Source: SIG587 sp045544035 (GTDB lineage: Bacteria > Bacillota > Clostridia > Oscillospirales > Acutalibacteraceae). Taken from it: a stretch of DNA of 64,000 nt. The position numbers and the translations under genes were made by a program. The stretch is from positions 1 to 64,000 of the forward strand of contig JAZPYE010000002.1 of assembly GCA_045544035.1 (NCBI GenBank), written 5' to 3'. The notes under the pieces are model-generated. The model was given only the letters and a program-made list of their open reading frames with translations, was not told the DNA's origin and did no database searches. Shown piece after piece: positions 1 to 7,462 of the stretch (position 1 is the first letter of the stretch; every line of letters begins with the position of its first letter).

Positions 1-72
1 CAGCCTTGCTTCAAATTTCCTGCTTCGCCGAATAAAAAATCCGGCGGCAAAAACTTTTTAACCTGCTAAACT

Positions 73-159
73 AAAAATTTTCGTACAAGACAAAGCCGAC
101 AAAACTTGAGGATACTGCCGTATTTCAAGTTTTGAGGCAAAGTATTATCGAAAATTTTT
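73..159. repeat. Imperfect palindromic intergenic repeat
   Basis: Two nested inverted repeats are visible. The outer 11-bp arms AAAAATTTTCG (73-83) and CGAAAATTTTT (149-159) match perfectly, and the inner 10-bp arms CAAAACTTGA (100-109) and TCAAGTTTTG (125-134) match perfectly, with an ATAC/GTAT pair near the loop. The whole folds into a cruciform or long RNA hairpin. It looks like a dispersed intergenic palindrome (REP/BOX-like), but no second copy lies in this window, so repetition in the genome is inference. Confidence 0.6.
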
Positions 160-170
160 GTTTGCAGGCG

Positions 171-191
171 TGACAGGTTTAAGTCCTGTCA
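171..191 (+). promoter_or_regulatory. Short perfect hairpin just upstream of the first gene's ribosome site
   Basis: TGACAGG (171-177) and CCTGTCA (185-191) form a perfect 7-bp stem with a 7-nt loop, ending 4 nt before the AGGAGG ribosome site at 196-201. There is no T-run, so it is not a terminator. It could be an mRNA-stabilising leader hairpin or a dyad operator; the sequence does not decide. Confidence 0.45.
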
Positions 192-209
192 CACTAGGAG
201 GATAACACA

Positions 210-1949
210 TTGACCATTTCAAATGTTAACAAAAGCATTGTTTTAATCACTCGCCTTCTTGATGATAAAAAGCCAGTAAAGCCAATTTACACATCAACCC
301 CCCAAAAGCCAAATTTCGGTTTTAGCGAAACAGCAGATGTAAAACTCGACACACCCGAAGGCTGCGGAATTGAAAGTGAAAGAATTGCTCATTTTCTAAC
401 AAAGCTTAAAAGCAGCCGCGACCTTAATATGCACAGTGTGCTCATAGGCCGAAATGGCAAGCTATGCTGTGAGGCGGTTTTTAATAACCATAGCCTTTCC
501 ACCCTTAAAACAACCTTTTCCCAGTGCAAAAGCATTCTTTCCCTTGCGGTGGGAATTGCTGTAGGTCAAGGCCTTTTAACGCTTGACACTAAAATTATTG
601 ATATTTTCCCCGATGACTGCAATGCCATTGTGAGAATTAAGCTTAAAGACCTGACCATAAGGCACCTTTTAACCATGACAAGCGGTGTGCTTTTTAACGA
701 AATAGAATGTATGACCGAAACCAATTGGGTGCGGGGCTTTCTGCGTTCGATAACCGATAACCCGCCGGGAAAAAAGTTTAATTATAATTCTCTTAATTCC
801 TATATGCTTTCTGCCGCACTATGCAAGGCGAGTGGCACTTCTCTTTCTGATTACATTAACAAAAACCTGTTTGCGCCCCTTGGCATAACACAGTTTTTTT
901 GGGAAAAATGTCCCTGCGGTTTTGAAAAGGGCGGCTGGGGGCTTTACATTTCCCCTTATGATTTGTTTAAAATTGCCACTCTGGTGCTAAATGATGGCGT
1001 TTTAAACGGTAAGCAACTAATTCCCAGCGACTATTTAAAGCTTGCCTGCTCAAAGCAGGTTTCAACCCCTGCCGACTGCGGCGATTTTGACTATGGCTTT
1101 CACATTTGGGTGGGACCAAACGAAGAAGCGTTTTTATTTAACGGAATGTTCGGTCAGAATGTGCTTTGCTTCAAAAAAAGCAAAATCGTTGTTATAAGCA
1201 ATGCAGGCAACAACGAAATGTTCCAGCAAAACACCTATTATAAAACCGCCCTTAATACCTTTAGTGGTGATTTTCCTAAAAAACTTGCCGCAAATCCTTT
1301 GGCTAACACTCGGTTAAATCGCTTGTTGCGGCGCCTTAACGAGCCCTTTAAGCCTGAATGCTTTATTAAAAGAATTTATAAAAACTATCAAAATAAAAAG
1401 CAATACCTCGCCCTTGATGGGCAGTCATTTACAATGACTGCTGAAAATAGCATTGGCCTTTTCCCCATTATTTTGCAGGCGGTGCAAAATAGTTATTCAA
1501 GCGGTTTAAGAGGGATTTCATTTAAGGTTTTAAACAAAACGCTTAACCTTGTTTATGAGGAAGCAGGCAGTTCCTACACCATACCCGTAGGTTTTAAAGA
1601 ACCAATTATTTCAAATCAGTCATTTTTTGGTGAGCCCTACCTTATAAATTGCATTGGCCGTTTTTCCACCGATGAGGATTTAAGACAGATTTTGGTGCTT
1701 GATATTAATCTTTTGGAAACCCCCTGCACAAAGAGGCTTAAATTCCAGTTTGATGAGGATTTTTGTGTTCTTTACCAAAGTGAAAATCCAGGAAAACCCC
1801 TCCTTGATTTAACCCTTAATTCCTTTAAATCAAGCATACCTCAAATACCTATTCTCGCACCCCTTTTTGATAAGTTTGATGAGGATTTGGCGACCTACAA
1901 GGTTGAAAAACTTTTCTCCCCAAAGGTTGTGCTTAAAAAGAAATCATAA
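210..1949 (+). CDS. Serine hydrolase of the beta-lactamase/class C (PF00144) family
   Basis: This 579-residue protein carries the penicillin-binding/class C serine-hydrolase signature: S104-x-x-K107 within SQCKS and a Tyr192-x-Ser194 (YNS) element, spaced as in PF00144 enzymes. Such proteins are esterases, D-aminopeptidases or beta-lactamase relatives; the substrate cannot be told from sequence. The hydrolase domain spans about residues 50-350; residues 360-579 are an extra C-terminal region resembling the beta-sheet tails of such proteins. No signal peptide or membrane segment is evident, so a cytoplasmic location is likely. The start is TTG, chosen because AGGAGG sits 8 nt upstream at 196-201; a later ATG at 223 lacks such a site. 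It is monocistronic and ends at a strong bidirectional terminator. Confidence 0.75.
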   Translation: MTISNVNKSIVLITRLLDDKKPVKPIYTSTPQKPNFGFSETADVKLDTPEGCGIESERIAHFLTKLKSSRDLNMHSVLIGRNGKLCCEAVFNNHSLSTLKTTFSQCKSILSLAVGIAVGQGLLTLDTKIIDIFPDDCNAIVRIKLKDLTIRHLLTMTSGVLFNEIECMTETNWVRGFLRSITDNPPGKKFNYNSLNSYMLSAALCKASGTSLSDYINKNLFAPLGITQFFWEKCPCGFEKGGWGLYISPYDLFKIATLVLNDGVLNGKQLIPSDYLKLACSKQVSTPADCGDFDYGFHIWVGPNEEAFLFNGMFGQNVLCFKKSKIVVISNAGNNEMFQQNTYYKTALNTFSGDFPKKLAANPLANTRLNRLLRRLNEPFKPECFIKRIYKNYQNKKQYLALDGQSFTMTAENSIGLFPIILQAVQNSYSSGLRGISFKVLNKTLNLVYEEAGSSYTIPVGFKEPIISNQSFFGEPYLINCIGRFSTDEDLRQILVLDINLLETPCTKRLKFQFDEDFCVLYQSENPGKPLLDLTLNSFKSSIPQIPILAPLFDKFDEDLATYKVEKLFSPKVVLKKKS

Positions 1950-1962
1950 CCACTACAAAAAC

Positions 1963-1989
1963 AAAGACCCGCTTTAAAAGCGGGTCTTT
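1963..1989. terminator. Bidirectional intrinsic terminator
   Basis: AAAGACCCGC and GCGGGTCTTT form a 10-bp stem with a TTTAAAA loop. T-rich tracts follow on both strands (ATCTTTT on plus, GTTTTTG on minus). It separates the convergent serine hydrolase and ferredoxin genes and can stop both transcripts. Confidence 0.85.
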
Positions 1990-2034
1990 ATCTTTTAATG
2001 TACTTAATAATTTGCTTTATGTTGAAATAAGCAA

Positions 2035-2205
2035 TTAAGCCTCAGCAATAGCATCTACAGGGCAACCACTTGCGCAAGAACCGCAATCGCAGCACTTGTC
2101 GGCATCGATTACATAACGCTCATCACCCTCAGAGATAGCTTCAACAGGGCAACTAGCTGCACATGCACCACAGCTGATGCATTCCTCAGAAATTACATAT
2201 GCCAT
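2035..2205 (-). CDS. 2x[4Fe-4S] clostridial-type ferredoxin, 56 residues
   Basis: A 56-residue minus-strand gene starts MAYVISEECISCG and contains two CxxCxxCxxxCP cluster motifs (Cys9, 12, 15, 19 and Cys38, 41, 44, 48). This is the layout of clostridial bacterial ferredoxin, a small cytosolic electron carrier used by hydrogenases, pyruvate:ferredoxin oxidoreductase and other low-potential enzymes. The second motif begins with a Cys-Cys pair (CCDCGSC), so Cys39 is an extra cysteine. The ribosome site GGAGGTG (2214-2220 on the complement) lies 8 nt before the ATG. It stands alone between two terminated or unrelated genes, so its partner enzyme is not visible here. Confidence 0.93.
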   Translation of the reverse strand: MAYVISEECISCGACAASCPVEAISEGDERYVIDADKCCDCGSCASGCPVDAIAEA

Positions 2206-2308
2206 TCTAAATACACCTCCACAGAGTTTCTATGGTTTATTGTATCATATATTTCAAAAAAAGCAAGTATTTTTTATCTTTTGACAGTTTATGACAAAAG
2301 TAGAGGTG

Positions 2309-3841
2309 TTACATTATGGGAATGAGCAGGGTTTTCGAAGCGGGCAAAAGGTTTTCGGTCAGCTCGTTAATTTGCATTATTTCCTCAACTGAACTATTAT
2401 ATTTCCTTGCAATATCCCAAATTTTCTCCCCGGCATCGGCAAAGTAGATGACCGTTGCAGCACAAATTTCCTGACTGGATTCCTTGCCCTCTACAGGAAC
2501 AAGGTCGACAACAATTGGCATTTTGCACTGCTCATAAATTCCACCTGTAATTTTAAGCTCAATCCTGATTTCCACCGTGCTCTCACCCGTTATCGTAAAG
2601 GTGCAGGAAACGGCCTCAACCTGCGGGTTTGTATAAACCTTTTCGCTTAAATTCTCAGCTGTAAAGCAGTGTTCAAATTCCATTGGCTTTTCGCCGAAAA
2701 ATGCGTTGCCGTTTGCATCATACAAAAGCATAAAAGCCTTTATGGTGCCGTTTACTGTCACATTGTTGCCGCTAAAATGGCTGTTAACTGCTAAAACCTC
2801 ACACCAAAGGTCAACAACACTACCAATGCCGTTGTCCCTAAAATCGGTTTGGGCGGTGCAAATTAAGGTTTCGTTATAGCTGCAGCAAATTTTTTCAAAT
2901 TCAATTTCGGTATATTTTGCCTCACTATCGCCCCTAACAGAATAGGCATCAAGAATAACGGGAACTTCATCCTGGCAAAAACATTCCCCTGTTACAATAA
3001 GCTTTGCATCAACACTAAATAGACGCACCTGCCCTGAAGGCATTGTTTTGGGCTTAACCTCAAAATAAGCCACCTGAACATCGGCAGAGCATTTGCAGTC
3101 CTCATTTGCATCATCAATGTCCAGCACCTGGCTAAAAGGAATGGCGCTTTTAGTCATAACGGGCCTGCAGTCGGTGCCTGTGTACAAAACACAAACCTGA
3201 AGCTCACCGCGAAGCAGCACCTTGCCGCTTATAATTTTCATATCACTAATGCAGGGTGTGGCGCTTGTTCTGATAACCGATGTGATTTCGGGCTGTGTGT
3301 TGCCGATTTCAAACTCCTCATCAATGATAAGAGCCTTTTCGCAATAGCCCTTAGAGTTTAGCATTGGTGCGCTGCCCTTTAAAACCTGAATATCCTTTTC
3401 ATCAACATCGCAAACAACGTCGCTTTTTTTATCTCCCTTTATAAGAACCTTTATTTCAATGGCGCCGTGAACATCGACCTTGCGCTGTGTCACGGCACGA
3501 CAGTTAGAGTAGGAGCAAGAAACGCTGCTTTTAATCCTTACATCGGCATTTATTCCATTTATTTCCAATGACTTTGTAAAAGGCACCAGGTGGTCAAAAC
3601 TGTAAATTCTATTTTCCTTATCACAATAAATCAGCCTTACGGTTACATGACCGTCAATCATAACGCTTTGTCCGCTAATGCTTTTAGAATTTATGCGAGG
3701 AATAAAAATACATTTTAAAATTCTTTCAATTTCTCCGCAATAATCAGGGATTGTAAAATCAACGTCAATTGGGTGTTCAGCGGAATGCTTCCCAATAACG
3801 TTATTGGCACACACCTGTGTTTTAAGCATTTTAATTTCCAT
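2309..3841 (-). CDS. sipL: SPOCS (DUF3794) and LysM spore coat protein, SipL-like
   Basis: The 510-residue product has repeated DUF3794/SPOCS modules (roughly residues 30-130, 165-280 and 300-430) and a C-terminal LysM-like domain (about 455-510, ending in LLIPIM). This arrangement is that of SipL of Clostridioides difficile, which binds the coat ATPase SpoIVA and anchors the coat to the forespore. The identification is by architecture. The start is taken at ATG 3841 because AAAAGGAG lies 10 nt upstream; the upstream GTG at 3874 has no ribosome site and would place that site inside the coding region. It lies directly downstream of spoIIR (gap 70 bp), consistent with a sporulation cluster, although the two genes are used in different cell compartments. 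Confidence 0.78.
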   Translation of the reverse strand: MEIKMLKTQVCANNVIGKHSAEHPIDVDFTIPDYCGEIERILKCIFIPRINSKSISGQSVMIDGHVTVRLIYCDKENRIYSFDHLVPFTKSLEINGINADVRIKSSVSCSYSNCRAVTQRKVDVHGAIEIKVLIKGDKKSDVVCDVDEKDIQVLKGSAPMLNSKGYCEKALIIDEEFEIGNTQPEITSVIRTSATPCISDMKIISGKVLLRGELQVCVLYTGTDCRPVMTKSAIPFSQVLDIDDANEDCKCSADVQVAYFEVKPKTMPSGQVRLFSVDAKLIVTGECFCQDEVPVILDAYSVRGDSEAKYTEIEFEKICCSYNETLICTAQTDFRDNGIGSVVDLWCEVLAVNSHFSGNNVTVNGTIKAFMLLYDANGNAFFGEKPMEFEHCFTAENLSEKVYTNPQVEAVSCTFTITGESTVEIRIELKITGGIYEQCKMPIVVDLVPVEGKESSQEICAATVIYFADAGEKIWDIARKYNSSVEEIMQINELTENLLPASKTLLIPIM

Positions 3842-3911
3842 TTCAGTTCGACTCCTTTTATACATTTTGTTCACTAAAATATATTAAAAAGGAGCCTCTT
3901 TTATTACCCTT

Positions 3912-4514
3912 TTAAGAAAATCGTTCCCTTAACTTTTCGTAAATTTCAACAATTTTAAAACGCATAACATAGTTTTGCGGATTATTGGCAATTTCGGCGC
4001 TATCCTCACTTACAACATCGGAAATTTCGGCACCACTTGAGGCAATGCAAAGGCTTGGATACATAACGCACCACCAATTTTTGCCCTTTGCTTCACCAAT
4101 TCTGATATTTAGCGCCTCGTACTCCCCTGCAGGCAGTGAAAATGTTTCGTAGTGGCGGGTATCAAAAAAGGCGGTGCCAATTTCAATTTCCACTTCATAG
4201 TCCATTCCTGCCGCATTTATAACGGTTTTGGCGGCATTATAAATTCTTTCCTTGTTTTCCTCCGCCGCCTTTTTTGCCGACTCAATACTTAAACACCTAT
4301 CATAAATATCTCCCGTTTCATTTATAACGGCATCACGAACCTTTAACTTTAGCGCCTGGTCAAACTCGCTATTAGAATTGGCAATTATGTGTAGTCTGAA
4401 AACATTTTGCCGCAGCTCCTCGCACCGCGCCTCAAAGCTTGATAGGCCTAGTAAGATACTAACTACTAATGCTAGTGCTACAGCCAATTTTATTTCATTT
4501 TTATGTTTTAACAA
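3912..4514 (-). CDS. spoIIR: Stage II sporulation protein R
   Basis: SpoIIR is the secreted forespore signal that activates the SpoIIGA protease and so releases sigma-E in the mother cell. The 200-residue protein shows an N-terminal membrane or signal segment (residues about 9-28) followed by the family hallmark FRLHIIANSNSEFDQALKLK and VRDAVI, then a conserved GEAKGKNWWCVMYPSLC stretch. The likely start is TTG at 4514, six nt after AGAGGTG (4521-4527 on the complement). A longer GTG start at 4532 is possible, but it lies within the loop side of a hairpin. That hairpin (4522-4548) contains the ribosome site, so read-through from ispE should be poorly translated, as expected for a forespore-specific gene. 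Confidence 0.9.
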   Translation of the reverse strand: MLKHKNEIKLAVALALVVSILLGLSSFEARCEELRQNVFRLHIIANSNSEFDQALKLKVRDAVINETGDIYDRCLSIESAKKAAEENKERIYNAAKTVINAAGMDYEVEIEIGTAFFDTRHYETFSLPAGEYEALNIRIGEAKGKNWWCVMYPSLCIASSGAEISDVVSEDSAEIANNPQNYVMRFKIVEIYEKLRERFS

Positions 4515-4521
4515 AAAAATC

Positions 4522-4548
4522 ACCTCTGCCACAATTCTTGGCAGAGGT
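4522..4548 (-). terminator. Intrinsic terminator hairpin that also covers the spoIIR ribosome site
   Basis: ACCTCTGCCA (4522-4531) and TGGCAGAGGT (4539-4548) form a perfect 10-bp stem. On the minus strand a GATTTTT tract follows, making a terminator for ispE; on plus a TTTTTTATTTT tract also follows. The 3' arm on the minus strand is the AGAGGTG Shine-Dalgarno of spoIIR and the T-run is its spacer. Confidence 0.72.
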
Positions 4549-4556
4549 TTTTTATT

Positions 4557-5408
4557 TTATTCAAAAATGCAGGAAGATTTTGCCGGTGTGCAAAGATAAC
4601 TTTCAATTTTTTCCTTATTTAGAATTTGAAATGCTTTCTTTGCATTGTCCTCATTTTCGTAAACCGCAATGGCGGTGGGTCCGCTTCCGCTTAAAGTCAC
4701 AGTTAACGGATTTGTGGATTTAATTAAATCACAAATGGGCTTTAAATCCCATAAAGCGGCGAACACATTGTCCATCTTTTTGGATAGCGCTTTAATATCA
4801 CCCTTTTCAATTGCCTCAAGGGCACCCGCCGTGTCGGGATGTTTTAAATTTTCAAGGGCATCAAGGCGAGCATACATTTGGCCTGTTGATGGCTTTGTTC
4901 CCTTTTTTATGAGCACAAAGCAGCACTCAGGCATTGGGATTAAGGCTTCCAGCTTTTCACCAATACCCGTTGCCCGCATTGTTCCACCCTTAAGGGCAAA
5001 CGGAACATCGGCACCGAGGCTTAAAGCAATTTCGTGAAGCTCATTACCATTAAGGGGAAATTCAAACATTTTATTAAGAGCCAAAAGGGTTACTGCGGCA
5101 TCACAACTGCCGCCGCCGAGCCCTGCGGACATTGGAATGTTTTTTTCGATTTCAATTTTCACGCAAGGCGAAATTTTTGCCTTATCAAAAAAACGCTGTG
5201 CCGCAAGATAAACAATGTTTTCGGTGCACTTAACACCCGAATCGGGCATTGAAACGGTGAGCCCTCCATCTGTTTTTTTAAGGGTTATTTCATCGGCAAG
5301 GGACACCGACTGAAAAACCGAATCAATAAGGTGGTAGCCCTTTTCGTTTGTTCCCACAATATCAAGGGTAAGGTTAATTTTTGCATTAGCTAAAGCCTTT
5401 ATTTCCAT
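4557..5408 (-). CDS. ispE: 4-diphosphocytidyl-2-C-methyl-D-erythritol kinase
   Basis: IspE is the GHMP-family kinase that phosphorylates CDP-methylerythritol in the non-mevalonate (MEP) isoprenoid pathway. The 283-residue length is normal. The N-terminus ANAKINLTLDI and the glycine-rich ATP loop PMSAGLGGGSCDAA (about residues 92-105) are diagnostic, and the C-terminal GHMP motif TLSGSGPTAIAV is present. It starts at ATG 5408, four nt after the aminotransferase stop, with AAAGG upstream, so it belongs to the same Lrp-aminotransferase-ispE transcript, and it is closed by the 4522-4548 hairpin. Confidence 0.95.
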   Translation of the reverse strand: MEIKALANAKINLTLDIVGTNEKGYHLIDSVFQSVSLADEITLKKTDGGLTVSMPDSGVKCTENIVYLAAQRFFDKAKISPCVKIEIEKNIPMSAGLGGGSCDAAVTLLALNKMFEFPLNGNELHEIALSLGADVPFALKGGTMRATGIGEKLEALIPMPECCFVLIKKGTKPSTGQMYARLDALENLKHPDTAGALEAIEKGDIKALSKKMDNVFAALWDLKPICDLIKSTNPLTVTLSGSGPTAIAVYENEDNAKKAFQILNKEKIESYLCTPAKSSCIFE

Positions 5409-5412
5409 AAAG

Positions 5413-6585
5413 CTAACCTTTAATTTCCTTTAAAAATTCTTCGGTGCGGGAAATGGCTTCTTTAATGTGCTCAACCGAGTAGCAATAAGAGGCTCTTACA
5501 AAGCCCTCACCACTATCACCAAAGGCAGTTCCGGGAACCAGGGCAACATTTTTACTCTCCAGCAGCCTTTCACAAAATTCATCACTTGTCATACCCGTAG
5601 ATTTGATACAGGGGAAGGCATAAAATGCACCCTTAGGCTCACGGCAGGTAAGGCCTATTCTGTTAAAGCCTGCCACCATAATGCGGCGGCGGGAATCATA
5701 TTCCTCAAGCATCTGCTCAACATCGTTATCCCCATTATCAAGGGCTTCAATGGCGGCATACTGTGAGGTTGTGGGGGCGCTCATAATAGCAAACTGATGA
5801 ATTTTAACCATTTGTCTTATTATTGGGTCGGGTGCGCAGGCAAAGCCCAAACGCCAGCCCGTCATAGAAAAGGTTTTAGAAAAGCCGTTAACAACAACGG
5901 TTCTCTCCCTCATTCCTTCAATTTGAGCAATGGAAACGTGTTTTTTTCCGCCGAAGGTAAGCTCGGAATAGATTTCATCGGATAAAACGAAAATGTTTGT
6001 ACCCTTTAAAACCTCTGCCAGCTTTTCTAAATCCTCCCTTTCCATAATTGCACCCGTGGGGTTGCAGGGGTAAGGGAGAATGAGAAGTTTGGTTTTATCG
6101 GTTATTTTTTCCTTTAACTCTTCGGGGGTAACCTTAAACTCGTTTTCAGCCTTGGTTTCGATTATAACGGGAACGCCGCCGGCAAGTCGCGTTATAGGCT
6201 CATAGCACACATAGCTTGGCTGAGGGATAATAACCTCATCACCATTTTCAATAATAGCGCGAACGGCAATATCAATAGCCTCACTGCCGCCAACGGTAAC
6301 GATAATTTCGTTATCGGGCGAATAGGAAAGAGAATATTTCCTGTTCATATACCGGCTAATGGATTCGCGAAGTTTCGCAAGACCCCAGTTTGAGGTATAG
6401 CGGGTTTTGCTGTTTTCAAGGGACTGAATACCTGCATGGCGAATGTGCCAAGGTGTAGGAAAATCAGGCTCGCCCACACCAAGGGAAATAACGCTATCCA
6501 TTTTTTCGGTTAAATCGAAAAATTTCCTAATTCCCGAAGGCTTAACAGAAAGGATTTGGGGATTAAGCAGTTTTTCATAATCCAT
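5413..6585 (-). CDS. PLP-dependent class I/II aminotransferase
   Basis: This 390-residue fold-type I aminotransferase has the nucleotide-binding-like PLP site, the Asn-Pro motif LPYPCNPTGAIM, the SDEIYSEL segment and the Schiff-base lysine in NGFSKTFSMTGWRLG, plus the C-terminal substrate-carboxylate arginine region (EGFVRASYC). It is closest in pattern to PatA/AspC-like enzymes acting on aromatic, branched or aspartate-type substrates; the exact substrate is unresolved. Its ATG overlaps the stop of the upstream Lrp-type regulator (TAATG), giving translational coupling. The regulator probably controls it in response to an amino acid. Confidence 0.88.
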   Translation of the reverse strand: MDYEKLLNPQILSVKPSGIRKFFDLTEKMDSVISLGVGEPDFPTPWHIRHAGIQSLENSKTRYTSNWGLAKLRESISRYMNRKYSLSYSPDNEIIVTVGGSEAIDIAVRAIIENGDEVIIPQPSYVCYEPITRLAGGVPVIIETKAENEFKVTPEELKEKITDKTKLLILPYPCNPTGAIMEREDLEKLAEVLKGTNIFVLSDEIYSELTFGGKKHVSIAQIEGMRERTVVVNGFSKTFSMTGWRLGFACAPDPIIRQMVKIHQFAIMSAPTTSQYAAIEALDNGDNDVEQMLEEYDSRRRIMVAGFNRIGLTCREPKGAFYAFPCIKSTGMTSDEFCERLLESKNVALVPGTAFGDSGEGFVRASYCYSVEHIKEAISRTEEFLKEIKG

Positions 6586-7067
6586 TAAAGGGACACCTTC
6601 CCTCTATCATCTTCATTTGCGGTGCAAAGCTCAACATCAAGCTCCTTATAGCGGCGCAAAACAAAATGGGTTGCAGTGGATACAACCGAGCTGATTGTCG
6701 CAAGCTCTTTAGCCACAAACATTGCAACCTGCTGGAAGGTTTTGCCCTTAACTATAACGCAAAGGTCATAACCACCCGACATAAGATAAACTGTTTCAAC
6801 CTCGGGGTATTTCATAACCCTTTCGGCAATCTGTTCAAAGCCTAAATCAGCCTGGGGGGTAACTTTAAGTTCTATAAGCGCCGAAACATAAGCGCTGTCA
6901 AGTTTTTCCCAGTCAATAACGGTTTTGTAGCCGCGGATAAGACCTGCCTTTTCCATTTCGGCAATTTCCGCCCTTACCGCATCTTCGGTTAAACCCGACA
7001 TAATGCTTAAATCAGCAATAGTATAACGCGCATTGGCACTAAGTAATTTTAAAAGTTTTGTATTCAT
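6585..7067 (-). CDS. Lrp/AsnC family transcriptional regulator
   Basis: The 160-residue protein has an N-terminal winged helix (residues about 5-60, YTIADLSIMSGLTEDAVRAE) and a C-terminal RAM/ACT-like ligand-binding domain (about 70-150, VYLMSGGYDLCVIVKG). These are DNA-binding regulators that sense amino acids as octamers. It is coupled by a one-base stop/start overlap to the aminotransferase downstream, suggesting local control of amino-acid turnover. It is transcribed divergently from the ACT-domain/UPF0210 pair across a 115-bp AT-rich gap that probably holds both promoters and its own binding sites. Confidence 0.88.
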   Translation of the reverse strand: MNTKLLKLLSANARYTIADLSIMSGLTEDAVRAEIAEMEKAGLIRGYKTVIDWEKLDSAYVSALIELKVTPQADLGFEQIAERVMKYPEVETVYLMSGGYDLCVIVKGKTFQQVAMFVAKELATISSVVSTATHFVLRRYKELDVELCTANEDDRGKVSL

Positions 7068-7182
7068 AAAAATTGCCCTCCGACACTTTTTTTCTATAAT
7101 AACACATTTTTTAAAAAAATCATAGTATTTTTTATTAAATTATGATATACTTATTTAAATTACTATTAAAGGAGTTTTTTTA

Positions 7183-7452
7183 ATGCGTGCAGTTTTAACT
7201 GTTATCGGTAAGGATGCTGTTGGCATTCTTGCAAAGGTTTCGGCAAAATGTGCCGAATGTAATGTAAATGTTGTTGAGGTTACACAGTCGGTTTTACAGG
7301 ATATTTTTTGTATGATTATGATTTGTGACATTGATAAAATCTCCACCTCTTTTGATGATTTTTCCGAAAAGCTTGACACCCTTGGCAAAGAGGAAAATCT
7401 TTCGGTTCGTGTTATGCACGAGGACATTTTTAACTCAATGCATAGAATTTAA
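7183..7452 (+). CDS. ACT domain protein, UPF0237 family
   Basis: An 89-residue single ACT domain (VLTVIGKDAVGILAKVSAKCAE) makes up the whole protein. UPF0237 proteins are small putative amino-acid sensors; Streptococcus pneumoniae and Clostridia carry them next to a UPF0210 gene, as here. AAAGGAG lies upstream of the ATG at 7183. The gap to the next gene is 10 nt, so the pair is co-transcribed. The ligand is unknown. Confidence 0.9.
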   Translation: MRAVLTVIGKDAVGILAKVSAKCAECNVNVVEVTQSVLQDIFCMIMICDIDKISTSFDDFSEKLDTLGKEENLSVRVMHEDIFNSMHRI

Positions 7453-7462
7453 GGTGGCATAA

